A program made the position numbers and the translations under genes. Source: Candidatus Iainarchaeum sp. (GTDB taxonomy: Archaea; Iainarchaeota; Iainarchaeia; Iainarchaeales; GCA-2688035). From it: a stretch of 64,000 nucleotides of DNA. The stretch spans positions 58,553-122,552 of the forward strand of contig JAFCCL010000006.1 of assembly GCA_017610205.1 (NCBI GenBank), given 5' to 3'. This document shows, one piece after another, positions 1 through 7,198 of the stretch (positions are counted from its first letter, which is position 1; each line of letters starts with the position of its first letter). A model generated the notes under the pieces. The model was not told the origin of the DNA, made no database searches, and was given only the letters and a program-made list of their open reading frames with translations.

Positions 1-1
1 T

Positions 2-253
2 GAAACACTTTCAAACAATCAGGCAAGGGCAATAAAAAATTATGCAGCTGAGTTAAATCTGTGGATTTTGGTTTATTTGCTTTTGGCAGTAGCTATTCCA
101 ACTATGGGAGTAACCTTTTTGGTTATTCTTTCCGCATTAGGCGGTGTATCTATTGGACCAGAACTTATTATACTGATTGTATTGGGGGCATTTGCAATGC
201 AAATTATTTTGATTGGATTTGTCAAAAACAGAATGCCAAAGGTGATTGCATGA
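2..253 (+). CDS. T2SSF/TadB-like pilus platform protein, C-terminal end only
   Basis: The gene is cut by the window start; the reading frame is open from base 2 and stops at 251-253. About 83 residues remain, beginning ETLSNNQARA and continuing with two hydrophobic segments (WILVYLLLAVAIPTMGVTFL and a second near LIILIVLGAFAMQIILI). Membrane ends like this are typical of archaeal FlaJ/TadB/TadC (type II secretion F) platform proteins of type IV pilus machines. Its stop overlaps the next gene's ATG (ATGA), so the two are translationally coupled. Assignment rests mostly on the neighbour, which is a clearer member of the family. The ORF track showed only its last 61 codons. Confidence 0.6.
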   Translation, partial: ETLSNNQARAIKNYAAELNLWILVYLLLAVAIPTMGVTFLVILSALGGVSIGPELIILIVLGAFAMQIILIGFVKNRMPKVIA

Positions 254-1290
254 GTAAAACAGCAAGTGGAACATATGAAAGGGTGTGCAAAACAGTCTGC
301 GAAATTGTTCCACAGGAAAGAAGAGTTGCAAAAGTTTTTCCAAAGCTTAAGTATGCTGGCATAAAAGAAAATTTTGATGTCTGGATTGGAAAAAGAATGA
401 TTTTGGTTTTCTTTGCAGGAGTAATTGGATTTCTTTTGCCTTTGGCTCTTGGAAGATACTTTGCATTTCTTGACTTTTCAGCCTTTGTAATGCCTTTGTT
501 TGAAGCAATAGGTCTTGGAATTGCTTTTGCACTTGCAGCAGTGCTTGCAGTTTACCTTCATCTTTATTACACAATTGAAGGCCGTGCTTCAATGGTTGAA
601 GCAATTTTGCCTGACTTTTTGATGCTTGTAGCAAGCAATATTAGTGCAGGAATGACTCCTTTTTCAGCATTTAGGGAAGGTGCAAGGAAAGAATTTGGGC
701 CTTTAAGTGAGGAAATAAAAATTGCTTCTGCAAAAAGCCTTGGAACAAAAAGCTTTGGACTAGCCCTAAAACAGCTTACAGTAAAAATAAATTCAAAGAT
801 TTTGAGGGAAACAGTTTCATTCTTTGCACAGTCTCTGAAAAGCGGAGGCAAGCTCTCAAAGCTTCTTGAAACAAGCGCCCTTGACTTAAGAAGGACACAG
901 GAAATGAAAAAGGATTTGGCTTCAAGTACAAGAATGTATATAATGTTTGTTGCATTTGTAATAGTAATCGCAACCCCATTGCTTTTAGGAGTATCAATTC
1001 AATTCCTTGAAATGATTTCCACTGTACAGGGAGAGCAATTGTCACAGGGAAGCCAAGGAATTTCAAGCGTTACGTTTCTTTCATCAGAATTGAATGTAAA
1101 ACCAGCCTTTATGCTAAACCTTTCCTATATTTTGCTTACTGGAAATGCAATTCTTGCATCGCTCTTTATAGGAGTTATTGGAGGCGGAAAGGCAAAAATG
1201 GGCTTAAGATATACTCCTGCAATTCTAATTTCCTCAATAATTGTGTTTGTTTTCCTTGAACAAATTCTTAATTCAATGTTTGGAATTTAA
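250..1290 (+). CDS. Type IV pilus/Tad platform protein (T2SSF, FlaJ/TadC-like)
   Basis: 346 residues from the ATG at 250. The ORF track start at 61 reads the upstream gene out of frame and is rejected. Paired membrane segments lie near residues 50-108, a cytoplasmic helical domain (SMVEAILPDFLMLVASNISAGMTP, a T2SSF core feature) follows, and three more hydrophobic segments lie near 233-255, 290-315 and 325-345. This family sits in the inner membrane and couples the secretion ATPase to pilin assembly. The partial paralogue directly upstream gives the usual two-platform TadB-TadC arrangement, and a pilin gene follows. No ATPase gene is in view; it may lie to the left. Confidence 0.85.
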   Translation: MSKTASGTYERVCKTVCEIVPQERRVAKVFPKLKYAGIKENFDVWIGKRMILVFFAGVIGFLLPLALGRYFAFLDFSAFVMPLFEAIGLGIAFALAAVLAVYLHLYYTIEGRASMVEAILPDFLMLVASNISAGMTPFSAFREGARKEFGPLSEEIKIASAKSLGTKSFGLALKQLTVKINSKILRETVSFFAQSLKSGGKLSKLLETSALDLRRTQEMKKDLASSTRMYIMFVAFVIVIATPLLLGVSIQFLEMISTVQGEQLSQGSQGISSVTFLSSELNVKPAFMLNLSYILLTGNAILASLFIGVIGGGKAKMGLRYTPAILISSIIVFVFLEQILNSMFGI

Positions 1291-1312
1291 ATTAATCAAA
1301 CTTGCTCAAAAA

Positions 1313-1402
1313 GTAAGTATTTAGTTGGGTCTATCTTCAAGGCTCAGAAATGCGTTAAAACTGCCAAAATTGAAAAATAGCACTCAGTGACTAAATACGT
1401 AC
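1313..1402. repeat. Long inverted repeat between platform and pilin genes
   Basis: GTATTTAGT (1317-1325) and ACTAAATAC (1390-1398) are exact inverted copies. With one skipped pair the arms extend to GTA and TAC at 1313 and 1402. They enclose about 64 bases with no ORF. This could be a hairpin-ended small element or an RNA hairpin. No target-site duplication or RNA family is recognised. Confidence 0.3.
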
Positions 1403-1414
1403 CTCAAAAAAAAG

Positions 1415-1423
1415 CTTTATATA
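1415..1423 (+). promoter_or_regulatory. TATA box of the pilin gene
   Basis: CTTTATATA after an A-rich BRE-like stretch. A start site about 25 bases downstream would give a leader of roughly 30 nt carrying the strong SD GGAGGG (1464-1469), six bases before the ATG at 1476. Confidence 0.6.
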
Positions 1424-1475
1424 GAAGAAAACACTAATTAAAACCAGTTTTATTAAATTAAACGGAGGGAAAAAG

Positions 1476-1934
1476 ATGAAGTTTAAAGGTCAAGGGACAA
1501 CAGAATATCTGATAATCCTTGCAGTTATAATTGTAGTTGCATTGGTTGTTGTCGGCGTAATGGGCTGGTTTCCAGGACTTGGAACAGGCATTACAGAAAG
1601 CCAGAGCAAAGCATACTGGAAAAGCGCTTCGCCAATAGCAATAACCGACTGGAAAATCACAGGAACTGCAGCAGATGCCACATTCTCTTTACAGAATCTG
1701 ACAACCGACAAAATATCGGTTACTGAGATAACAATTGATGGCGCAGCAATTGGATTGGCAGACGTCAACATTGCAGCAGGAGACACCAACGGAAGCGTTA
1801 CAGGCTCAACAGGCATTGCATGCTCAAGCGGCTCAAGCTACCAATACAATATATCAATAAGCTATGATGTTGTAGGCGGAATTTCAGGCAAGACCGAAAC
1901 AGGGCAAAAGCCATTAGTTGGAAGCTGTCCATAA
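1476..1934 (+). CDS. Class III signal peptide pilin-like protein
   Basis: 152 residues. The N-terminus MKFKGQGTTEYLIILAVIIV has the archaeal class III signature: short basic leader, G|Q cleavage site before QGTTEY, then the hydrophobic assembly helix. The remainder is Thr/Ser/Gly-rich and beta-like, with two Cys in the last 40 residues. Known class III peptides are cut by EppA/FlaK-type peptidases and polymerise into type IV pili. The preceding T2SSF genes fit this. Own promoter and strong SD suggest high expression, as for a major pilin. A hairpin terminator follows. Confidence 0.85.
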   Translation: MKFKGQGTTEYLIILAVIIVVALVVVGVMGWFPGLGTGITESQSKAYWKSASPIAITDWKITGTAADATFSLQNLTTDKISVTEITIDGAAIGLADVNIAAGDTNGSVTGSTGIACSSGSSYQYNISISYDVVGGISGKTETGQKPLVGSCP

Positions 1935-1953
1935 AAAAAAGTGTTTTATTCAA

Positions 1954-1987
1954 TGGGAAGCATTGTACTTCCCACTATTTTTCATTT
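1954..1987 (+). terminator. Hairpin terminator after the pilin gene
   Basis: TGGGAAG (1954-1960) and CTTCCCA (1968-1974) form a 7-bp stem with a 7-nt loop, followed by a T-rich tract. Confidence 0.55.
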
Positions 1988-2011
1988 TGTTAAATTTAAG
2001 TAGGCTATATT

Positions 2012-2308
2012 CTAAAATATTGAAAAACCCATAAAAATAAAGTAAGCATAGAAAAACACCTGCGCAAGAATTAATGCAGACGAAGTAAAAATTGTCGACT
2101 TCCTGTTTTTTGAAAACCTTTTAACAAAATTCAGCAATAGTACAATAAGAAAAAGAATTAATGGAAGTGAAAGAATAAAAATGTTCAACACCCACTTTTC
2201 AGGAATTCCCCAAACAAACCAAGTTGAAATTATCTTGTAGGCAAAATTTACCCCAGGCAACACAGCCAGAAAAGAAATTACTATAAAGGCAAGGTTTAAT
2301 TTTTTCAT
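2012..2308 (-). CDS. Small membrane protein, unknown function
   Basis: 98 residues with three hydrophobic segments (near 5-25, 38-62 and 75-95) and a basic loop (KRFSKNRKS). The family is not recognised. It is convergent with the pilin gene and is the last ordinary-looking gene before the TA island, whose first repeat lies 40 bases from its start. Confidence 0.5.
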   Translation of the reverse strand: MKKLNLAFIVISFLAVLPGVNFAYKIISTWFVWGIPEKWVLNIFILSLPLILFLIVLLLNFVKRFSKNRKSTIFTSSALILAQVFFYAYFIFMGFSIF

Positions 2309-2347
2309 TCAAAAAAAGAAAAGGAACAAAACCTATTTAATTGAAAT

Positions 2348-2366
2348 GCCTCAGTCCGCCCATCTT
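2348..2366 (-). repeat. Truncated copy of the C/D sRNA 3' end (copy 1)
   Basis: GCCTCAGTCCGCCCATCTT is identical over 19 bases to the 3' end (second guide, box D, terminal stem) of the sRNA gene at 4699-4761. No C box accompanies it here. It marks the left edge of the MNT/HEPN module. Confidence 0.8.
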
Positions 2367-2396
2367 ATTTGAAAGATGAAGATTTAATTCCATTTT

Positions 2397-2846
2397 TTAA
2401 GAGTTCTTGGATTTAACGATGTCTTTTGCTTTTTCAATGAATTTTTCCGCTTTGTCATATAACTCGCTTAGGTTTTCCTCAAACTTCACTCTTGTGACAT
2501 TGTATTGAACTTCCTGTCTTAGTCCCCTCAACAAATCAAATAATGATAAGTCCTCTGAGCTGAGCATTCCTTTTTCGCTGAATTTTTCTTCCAGGTATTT
2601 CTGCAGGCAATAGTGGCTTTTCTCCTTTACTCCATGCAAATAAAGTATTGCTCTTGCTGCATGAAAAGCCGCATTGTACATTGCTATTGCAGCCATCTCT
2701 TCCTTTTTAATGTTTATTAAATCAAAACTTTCATTCAGAAAAAATTCAGCTTGTGCAAGATCCTGCAATGCAAGCCTCTTGCTTTTAGTGGTTTTCTTGA
2801 GTAATCCTTTCTCAAAACAATCATCAACCTCAGTCAAGTTCTTCAC
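2397..2846 (-). CDS. HEPN-domain protein, likely RNase toxin of an MNT/HEPN pair
   Basis: 149-residue all-helical protein. It carries RAILYLH, which matches the RX4-6H motif of catalytically active HEPN RNases, after the family's AAFHAA helix. In MNT/HEPN systems the HEPN protein cuts RNA and its nucleotidyltransferase partner inactivates it, in known cases by AMPylation. The gene start overlaps the end of the MNT gene by 17 bp, so they are coupled and the MNT is made first. A role as toxin is inferred from motif and pairing. Confidence 0.8.
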   Translation of the reverse strand: MKNLTEVDDCFEKGLLKKTTKSKRLALQDLAQAEFFLNESFDLINIKKEEMAAIAMYNAAFHAARAILYLHGVKEKSHYCLQKYLEEKFSEKGMLSSEDLSLFDLLRGLRQEVQYNVTRVKFEENLSELYDKAEKFIEKAKDIVKSKNS

Positions 2847-3387
2847 CTTCTAAGACAATTGATTTAGCCCTTATTTGCTGCAACAATTCTGTTTTCTCTT
2901 TTTCCATTAAATCAACTTTGCTTTTAGTCAACGTAATTAACTGCACATCTCTTTTTAGCTGGTTACTCAGCTCTCTTTTGATTTGGCTTATTAAAAGCGA
3001 ATCTGGCTTTTTTTTAAAATAAATTGCCAAATCAATATCACTGTCACCAGTCATTTTTCCGGTCGCAGCACTGCCAAACAAGTAAACGCCTAAAGGCCGT
3101 AACTTGACCAAGTTTTTAAATGGCCTGGTTATTGTGATTTCATGCACAAGAATAGTTCTCAGTATGCTTGTCGTTAGAGGATTATTATAATTCAGACTGA
3201 AAATTTTTCGGTTCTTTTGTTTTGCCACCACAACAATTTTTTTTAGTGCAAGCTTTGTCATTATTTTGTGAACAGTACTTGGAGCAAGACCTGTTTTTTC
3301 AGCAAGCTCTCGCAGATAGTATTTCTTATTCAAAAGAAGCTCTAATAGTCGAAATGTGCTTTCATTAAGAAAATCAATATTACCCAT
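2830..3387 (-). CDS. HTH-nucleotidyltransferase (MNT) antitoxin
   Basis: 185 residues from ATG 3387 (MGNIDFLNES). The ORF-track extension to 3441 runs through the promoter and is rejected. An N-terminal winged helix (residues 10-65, YYLRELAEKTGLAPSTVHKI) precedes a minimal nucleotidyltransferase domain with GSAATGKMTGDSDID: the GS at 105-106 and the DxD at 117/119 are the nucleotide and metal ligands. It is expected to modify and silence the HEPN toxin. The fused HTH could autoregulate through the symmetric sites around its TATA box. Confidence 0.85.
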   Translation of the reverse strand: MGNIDFLNESTFRLLELLLNKKYYLRELAEKTGLAPSTVHKIMTKLALKKIVVVAKQKNRKIFSLNYNNPLTTSILRTILVHEITITRPFKNLVKLRPLGVYLFGSAATGKMTGDSDIDLAIYFKKKPDSLLISQIKRELSNQLKRDVQLITLTKSKVDLMEKEKTELLQQIRAKSIVLEGEELD

Positions 3388-3398
3388 GTAATAATACC

Positions 3399-3422
3399 AA
3401 ACGTTCATATATAAAAACGTTT
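3399..3422 (-). promoter_or_regulatory. Promoter and candidate operator of the MNT/HEPN operon
   Basis: AAACGTT (3399-3405) and AACGTTT (3416-3422) flank the TATATA core symmetrically. The TATA centre is about 24 bases from the ATG at 3387, so the transcript would be leaderless or nearly so. A regulator bound here would block TBP. Confidence 0.5.
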
Positions 3423-3445
3423 CGTTCACACAGAAAAACAATAAA

Positions 3446-3464
3446 GCCTCAGTCCACCCATCTC
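3446..3464 (-). repeat. Truncated copy of the C/D sRNA 3' end (copy 2)
   Basis: Matches the 3' end of the 4699-4761 sRNA at 17 of 19 positions (GCCTCAGTCCACCCATCTC). It separates the MNT/HEPN module from the HicAB/hydrolase module. Confidence 0.75.
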
Positions 3465-3505
3465 TCTCGAAAAATGAAGAAAGACTTACAAGACCTTGAA
3501 AAGCA

Positions 3506-3736
3506 TTATTTTAGAAACTTAGCCAGTTCTTCAATGTCAAGGTTAGCTTGCCTTAGAATGGATTTCATTGTACCTGTTCTAATCACTTGTTTCAAAGGAA
3601 TAATAACAGTAAGCTTTCTTCCGCTTGCAAATTTCCTGAGCTTTACATGACTCCCCCTCTGCTTGACAGATTTAAAGCCAGCCTTCTCCAAAGCTTTAAT
3701 TACTTCCTTTCCTGAAAGAACTGGAAACTTAGGCAC
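3506..3736 (-). CDS. hicA: HicA-type mRNA interferase toxin
   Basis: 76 residues, full length for HicA. It has the dsRBD-like fold signature GSHVKLRK with the catalytic His, preceded by VIKALEKAGF and followed by TMKSILRQANLDIEEL. HicA proteins cleave mRNA and are blocked by HicB. The gene overlaps hicB by 8 bp and is translated after it. A second HicAB pair in this window (27937-28456) has the reverse gene order, so the two were not simply duplicated in place. Confidence 0.85.
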   Translation of the reverse strand: MPKFPVLSGKEVIKALEKAGFKSVKQRGSHVKLRKFASGRKLTVIIPLKQVIRTGTMKSILRQANLDIEELAKFLK

Positions 3737-3938
3737 AGGCTTTCACTTCAAAAGTAGTGACAAAAGGAGCAATATCTGAAAGCTTTATGTCCTTCTTGTC
3801 TTCCAAATAGAGTTCAACAGCCTCTTTCAAATTAGCCAGAGCATCTTCTATTGAATTGCCTTGCGAAGCAACATCAAGCTCAGGGCACAAAGCAACATAC
3901 TCGCCCTCTTCTTTACTAATTACTGCAGATAATCTCAA
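3729..3938 (-). CDS. hicB: HicB-type antitoxin
   Basis: 69 residues starting with TTG at 3938 (MRLSAVISKE). The start is fixed by GGTGAT a few bases upstream and a TATA-like TTAAATATA beyond that. The sequence EYVALCPELDVASQGNSIEDALANLKEAV is the typical HicB partial RNase-H-like domain. No C-terminal HTH or RHH is present, so DNA binding, if any, needs another part. It neutralises HicA. Confidence 0.85.
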   Translation of the reverse strand: MRLSAVISKEEGEYVALCPELDVASQGNSIEDALANLKEAVELYLEDKKDIKLSDIAPFVTTFEVKACA

Positions 3939-4079
3939 AATATCACCTAGTATATTTAATGGATAAACAGTATAAAAAAAGATTTGTTTCCCACCAATTT
4001 AACTCTAAAAATGAGCTCAGGCGTGCAATATGGTAGAAAGATAATATTTAATTGTTTAAGATGCATCATTCTGTTAAAG

Positions 4080-4679
4080 ATGACTCCGAAGAAAGCAATT
4101 AGAAAAAGAGAAGCTAGAGTAACACAAAATCTGAAAAAAACGCTTGCGAGATTAAGACCGAAGCTGAAACCTTTCTTAGCAAATCCAAAACCCATAACTG
4201 TCGAACAACTTCGAGCAGGCGACATACTATTTTTTAGGCCGAAATCTGATTCAGCTATTATAAGAAAGTGCCTTGCATATGGACACCCGTTTTCGCACAT
4301 GGCACTCTACATTGGAAATGGTAAAATGTTTAATTTGGCAAAAACCGCAAGACTGCCACTGGCCGAAACCGTGTTAGCAACTTATGGGGCACCCTTTGTT
4401 TTAAGACCGGAAATTACTAAGAGGCAAACAGAAAAAATTGCTGAAAAAGCAAAAGAGGCTGTTGGAGAAAAGCATAATAAAAAAGTAGAGAAGATGGTTC
4501 AGCTAAGCGAATTGACAAACATCGGATTCAAAAAAGCAAGAACCAAAGGATTCAACTGCACAAATGTAATATCATTTATTTTCTCAGAAGCAGGAATGGA
4601 CGTGACACCAGGGGTGCATCCTCTAAGAGCCGGACCCTCACATTTCCTCCGAAACAAAAGACTCAGAAGAATAAACTAA
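4080..4679 (+). CDS. Permuted NlpC/P60-like (YiiX/YebB-type) hydrolase
   Basis: 199 residues from ATG 4080; the upstream ORF extension lacks coding character. GDILFFRP, then HPFSHMALYIGNGKM, then FNCTNVISFIFSEAG show the order His-before-Cys that defines permuted papain-fold enzymes. His of SHMALY and Cys of NCTN are the likely catalytic pair. The N-terminus is strongly basic. Members act as peptidases, amidases or acyltransferases on unknown substrates. It lies in the same repeat-bounded segment as HicAB but on the opposite strand. Confidence 0.65.
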   Translation: MTPKKAIRKREARVTQNLKKTLARLRPKLKPFLANPKPITVEQLRAGDILFFRPKSDSAIIRKCLAYGHPFSHMALYIGNGKMFNLAKTARLPLAETVLATYGAPFVLRPEITKRQTEKIAEKAKEAVGEKHNKKVEKMVQLSELTNIGFKKARTKGFNCTNVISFIFSEAGMDVTPGVHPLRAGPSHFLRNKRLRRIN

Positions 4680-4698
4680 CCCAATAAAAATATTCACA

Positions 4699-4761
4699 GC
4701 CTCAGTCCGCCCATCTTTCTTCATTGCTTGCGCTCTGTGTCATCGTCAGTTCATCATCGGC
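4699..4761 (-). ncRNA. C/D box sRNA (2'-O-methylation guide)
   Basis: Read on the minus strand: terminal GCC, box C ATGATGA (4751-4757), 13-nt guide, box D' CAGA (4734-4737), 9-nt spacer, box C' ATGAAGA (4718-4724), 12-nt guide AAGATGGGCGGA, box D CTGA (4702-4705), terminal GGC pairing with GCC. Box order, the 12-nt D guide and the k-turn-closing stem match archaeal C/D sRNAs bound by L7Ae, Nop5 and fibrillarin. D' is a common variant, not a perfect CUGA. The rRNA or tRNA target was not searched. Confidence 0.7.
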
Positions 4762-4812
4762 AATTAAATTGTACTGCGAATGGCTTTAAAGAATAGGTAT
4801 TCTTACAATTTT

Positions 4813-4830
4813 AGAGGCTACCACGCCTCT
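4813..4830. other. Perfect 6-bp hairpin upstream of aspartokinase
   Basis: AGAGGC-TACCAC-GCCTCT lies 40 bases before the aspartokinase ATG. It could be a leader structure or chance. No T-tract follows. Confidence 0.3.
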
Positions 4831-4869
4831 CGGTTATCTTTTAAAGAAGTTTTAAACCCATTTTTTTTA

Positions 4870-6261
4870 ATGCTAACTGTAATGAAGTTTGGTGGTAGTA
4901 TTCTTTCAAGCGAAAGCCAGCTTAAGCGGGTTACCCAAGTTGTTAAAAAGCGCAGGGAACGGGAAGATGTTTTGATTGTTGTCTCTGCATTGAAAGGGGT
5001 TACCAATTCTCTTATTGGGATTGCAAACAAGGCACTTGAAGGCAGCGACTTCAAAGAAGAATTTGTAGCAGTAAAAAAACTGCATCTTGAAATGCTTTCA
5101 GGCATCAAAGCCAAGAATTATGTGAAAGAGACTGAGAAAGGGCTGCTTGAAGAGTTTTCTCTGCTTGAAAGGGCACTGCAGGGAATTTTGTGCCTTAAAG
5201 AGCTTTCTCCGAGAAGCCTTGATCTTGTGCAGACAGCGGGAGAGAGACTATGTGTTTTGCTTCTATTCGCCTATCTTTTGGATGAAAACATTCAGGCAAT
5301 TGCCTTTGACGGAAGAAAGCAGGGCATTGTAACAAACTCTGATTTTGGCAGAGCTAGGCCTTTGATGGATGAAACCAAAAAAAAGCTGGAAAAAACGAAG
5401 GGATTTGTACACAGCAATGTCCTGATTTTCCCAGGCTTTTTTGGAGTTGACAAGCAGGACAATGTTGTCAGCTTTGGCAGGGGTGGCAGTGATTTCAGCG
5501 CAGCAATTCTTGCAAACTTGTTCAGAGCAAACTCCTTGGAGTTGTGGAAGGACGTTGATGGCTTTTTAACCAGCGACCCAAAAATTGTTGAGGATGCTGT
5601 GGTTTTGTCAAATCTGAGCTACGAGGAGGCGGAGGAACTTGGCTATTTTGGGGCAAAAATCATTTACCCGCGAACAGTGGTTCCCTTGAAAGAAAAGGGT
5701 ATCAAAATCGTGATAAAAAACATCCAGAAACCTGACAAAATTGGAACAATTGTAAGTAATGAAAGACTTGAACAGAAGATAGTGGCCAAGTCAATTGCAG
5801 TCAAGAGAAACATTGCGAGCATAACACTAAGAAGCCCTATCTTTGTTGGTCAGGCAGGCGTTCTGGAAAAAATCTTTTATGAAATCGCCAAGGCTAACAT
5901 AAGCGTTGGCCTTGTTGCAACAAGCGAAACTGGGATTTCTTTCACAATTGACGAAAAAAGCCTGCCAAGGACAAGGGAAGCCATTTCCAGAATCGGCCTG
6001 GTTCTCGAAGAAGCTAGCTTTGACAAGGATCTTGCAATGGTGGGAGTAGTTGGAGAGGGGCTGAAGAAAAAACCTGGGGTAGCAGGATTTGTGTTTGGCT
6101 GCCTTGCAGAAAACAAGGTAAACGTTGAAATGATCTCTCAGGGAAGCAGTGGAATAAACATTTCTTTTATAATAAAAGAAAGTGATCTGCACAAAACAGT
6201 AAAGGCACTTCACAAGAAAATAATACAAAACCCAAAGATGAAAAATAGCCTTATTAAGTAA
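4870..6261 (+). CDS. lysC: Aspartate kinase
   Basis: 463 residues from ATG 4870 (MLTVMKFGGS); the 30 upstream codons are rejected because the kinase motif starts here. KFGGSILSS binds ATP; GRGGSDFSAA and the ELWKDVDGFLTSDPKIV block are the aspartokinase nucleotide and aspartate signatures. Two C-terminal ACT domains (about 310-460) are the usual allosteric sensors. It phosphorylates aspartate, the first step to Lys, Thr and Met. No other gene of these pathways is nearby, which is unusual, so its product may feed genes elsewhere. An inverted repeat, GTTTGG and CCAAAC near 6277-6303, may terminate it. Confidence 0.93.
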   Translation: MLTVMKFGGSILSSESQLKRVTQVVKKRREREDVLIVVSALKGVTNSLIGIANKALEGSDFKEEFVAVKKLHLEMLSGIKAKNYVKETEKGLLEEFSLLERALQGILCLKELSPRSLDLVQTAGERLCVLLLFAYLLDENIQAIAFDGRKQGIVTNSDFGRARPLMDETKKKLEKTKGFVHSNVLIFPGFFGVDKQDNVVSFGRGGSDFSAAILANLFRANSLELWKDVDGFLTSDPKIVEDAVVLSNLSYEEAEELGYFGAKIIYPRTVVPLKEKGIKIVIKNIQKPDKIGTIVSNERLEQKIVAKSIAVKRNIASITLRSPIFVGQAGVLEKIFYEIAKANISVGLVATSETGISFTIDEKSLPRTREAISRIGLVLEEASFDKDLAMVGVVGEGLKKKPGVAGFVFGCLAENKVNVEMISQGSSGINISFIIKESDLHKTVKALHKKIIQNPKMKNSLIK

Positions 6262-6316
6262 AGTAGGGTAAAAGTGTTTGGTTTTAGTGCCTCAAGCCAA
6301 ACTTACAAAAAAAGAG

Positions 6317-6353
6317 TATATTACCCTGAGCACATCAAGCTAATTATCAGATT
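6317..6353 (+). repeat. Direct repeat, left edge of VapBC module
   Basis: Shares the blocks TATATTACCCT, TCAA, GCTAATT and TCAGATT, in order, with 7133-7169. The pair brackets the VapBC operon. No C/D or tRNA features were found in it. Confidence 0.6.
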
Positions 6354-6398
6354 GGCAGTGGCAAAAGAATCAGGTTGCATAGGAGTTTAAAGAATAAC

Positions 6399-6410
6399 AT
6401 ATACGTATAT
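6399..6410 (+). promoter_or_regulatory. Palindromic TATA/operator of vapBC
   Basis: ATATACGTATAT is a perfect 12-bp palindrome in a TATA-rich stretch 36-47 bases before the vapB GTG. VapB-type antitoxins usually repress their own operon. Confidence 0.4.
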
Positions 6411-6445
6411 AAAGACTTTGTAAGTATATAATTATAGGTGATTTT

Positions 6446-6688
6446 GTGGGAAACGTGACAATTACCCTGGAAAATGAGGACGAGGAAACCCTTAGGTCAA
6501 TTGCCGGAAGCAAGTATAATAATAAAAAAGGCTCTTTGGCAAAAGTAGTCGGTGAGTCTATAAGACTACTTTCCAGCAAAACCGGAAAAAACAAGGCAAT
6601 GAAGAGGCAGTTCAAGTGGATGGACCAAGGATTTAACCTAGGAAAAATAAAAGTAAAGAACAGAGGAGAAATATATGACAGAAAGTAA
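6446..6688 (+). CDS. vapB: VapB-like antitoxin
   Basis: 80 residues with a GTG start after GGTGAT. The first 40 residues (VTITLENEDEETLRSIAGSKY, then LAKVVGESIRLL) look like a ribbon-helix-helix or related DNA-binding fold. The basic, aromatic C-terminus (FKWMDQGFNLGKIKVKNRGE) resembles VapB tails that insert into the PIN active site. It overlaps vapC by 14 bp. The role is assigned mainly from the partner. Confidence 0.7.
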   Translation: MGNVTITLENEDEETLRSIAGSKYNNKKGSLAKVVGESIRLLSSKTGKNKAMKRQFKWMDQGFNLGKIKVKNRGEIYDRK

Positions 6689-7115
6689 GGAATTGAAGCT
6701 TCTTGATTCAAACATCTTGGTTTACGCTTACGACAAAAGCGAGACAAAAAAGCATCCGATAGCAAGAGAACTTGTTAAAGAAAGATGGAAAAAAGAAGAT
6801 TCGGTTCTAAGCATTCAAAACCTGGCAGAATTCTATTCAGTTATCACAAGCAAAATAGAGAGACCTTTGGAGATTGACAAAGCAAAGCAAATTGTCTTAG
6901 ATTACATTGACGGCTTTGAGATACTAGGATACAACGAAAAAACAATCTTGGAAGCAATTAATGTGCAAGCAATTTACAAAATTCCTTTCTGGGACGCATT
7001 AATAGTTGCCACAATGGAAGAAAACAGCATTGACACAATAATAACAGAAAACGAAAAAGACTTCAAAAAAGTCAAGTGGATAAAAACAATAAACCCGTTT
7101 AAAAAGGCAGAATGA
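6675..7115 (+). CDS. vapC: VapC-family PIN-domain RNase toxin
   Basis: 146 residues. PIN acidic residues are visible in order: LLDSNILVYAYD, the Glu of LAEFYSV, FWDALIVA and the C-terminal ENEKDF. Such proteins cut tRNA, rRNA or mRNA and are inhibited by the cognate VapB. The whole operon lies between the direct repeats at 6317 and 7133. Confidence 0.88.
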   Translation: MTESKELKLLDSNILVYAYDKSETKKHPIARELVKERWKKEDSVLSIQNLAEFYSVITSKIERPLEIDKAKQIVLDYIDGFEILGYNEKTILEAINVQAIYKIPFWDALIVATMEENSIDTIITENEKDFKKVKWIKTINPFKKAE

Positions 7116-7132
7116 AACAACAACAAAAAAGT

Positions 7133-7169
7133 TATATTACCCTTAATACTCAAGGCTAATTGTCAGATT
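7133..7169 (+). repeat. Direct repeat, right edge of VapBC module
   Basis: Partner of 6317-6353. It starts 18 bases after the vapC stop. Confidence 0.6.
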
Positions 7170-7198
7170 ACCATTTTGCAATGTTTTGCCAGATTATT

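Noticed and set aside
61-249. N-terminal extension of the 61..1290 ORF
   Set aside because: It overlaps the true frame of the upstream platform protein, reads as Tyr/Cys-rich noise, and the ATGA overlap at 250 gives a better start.
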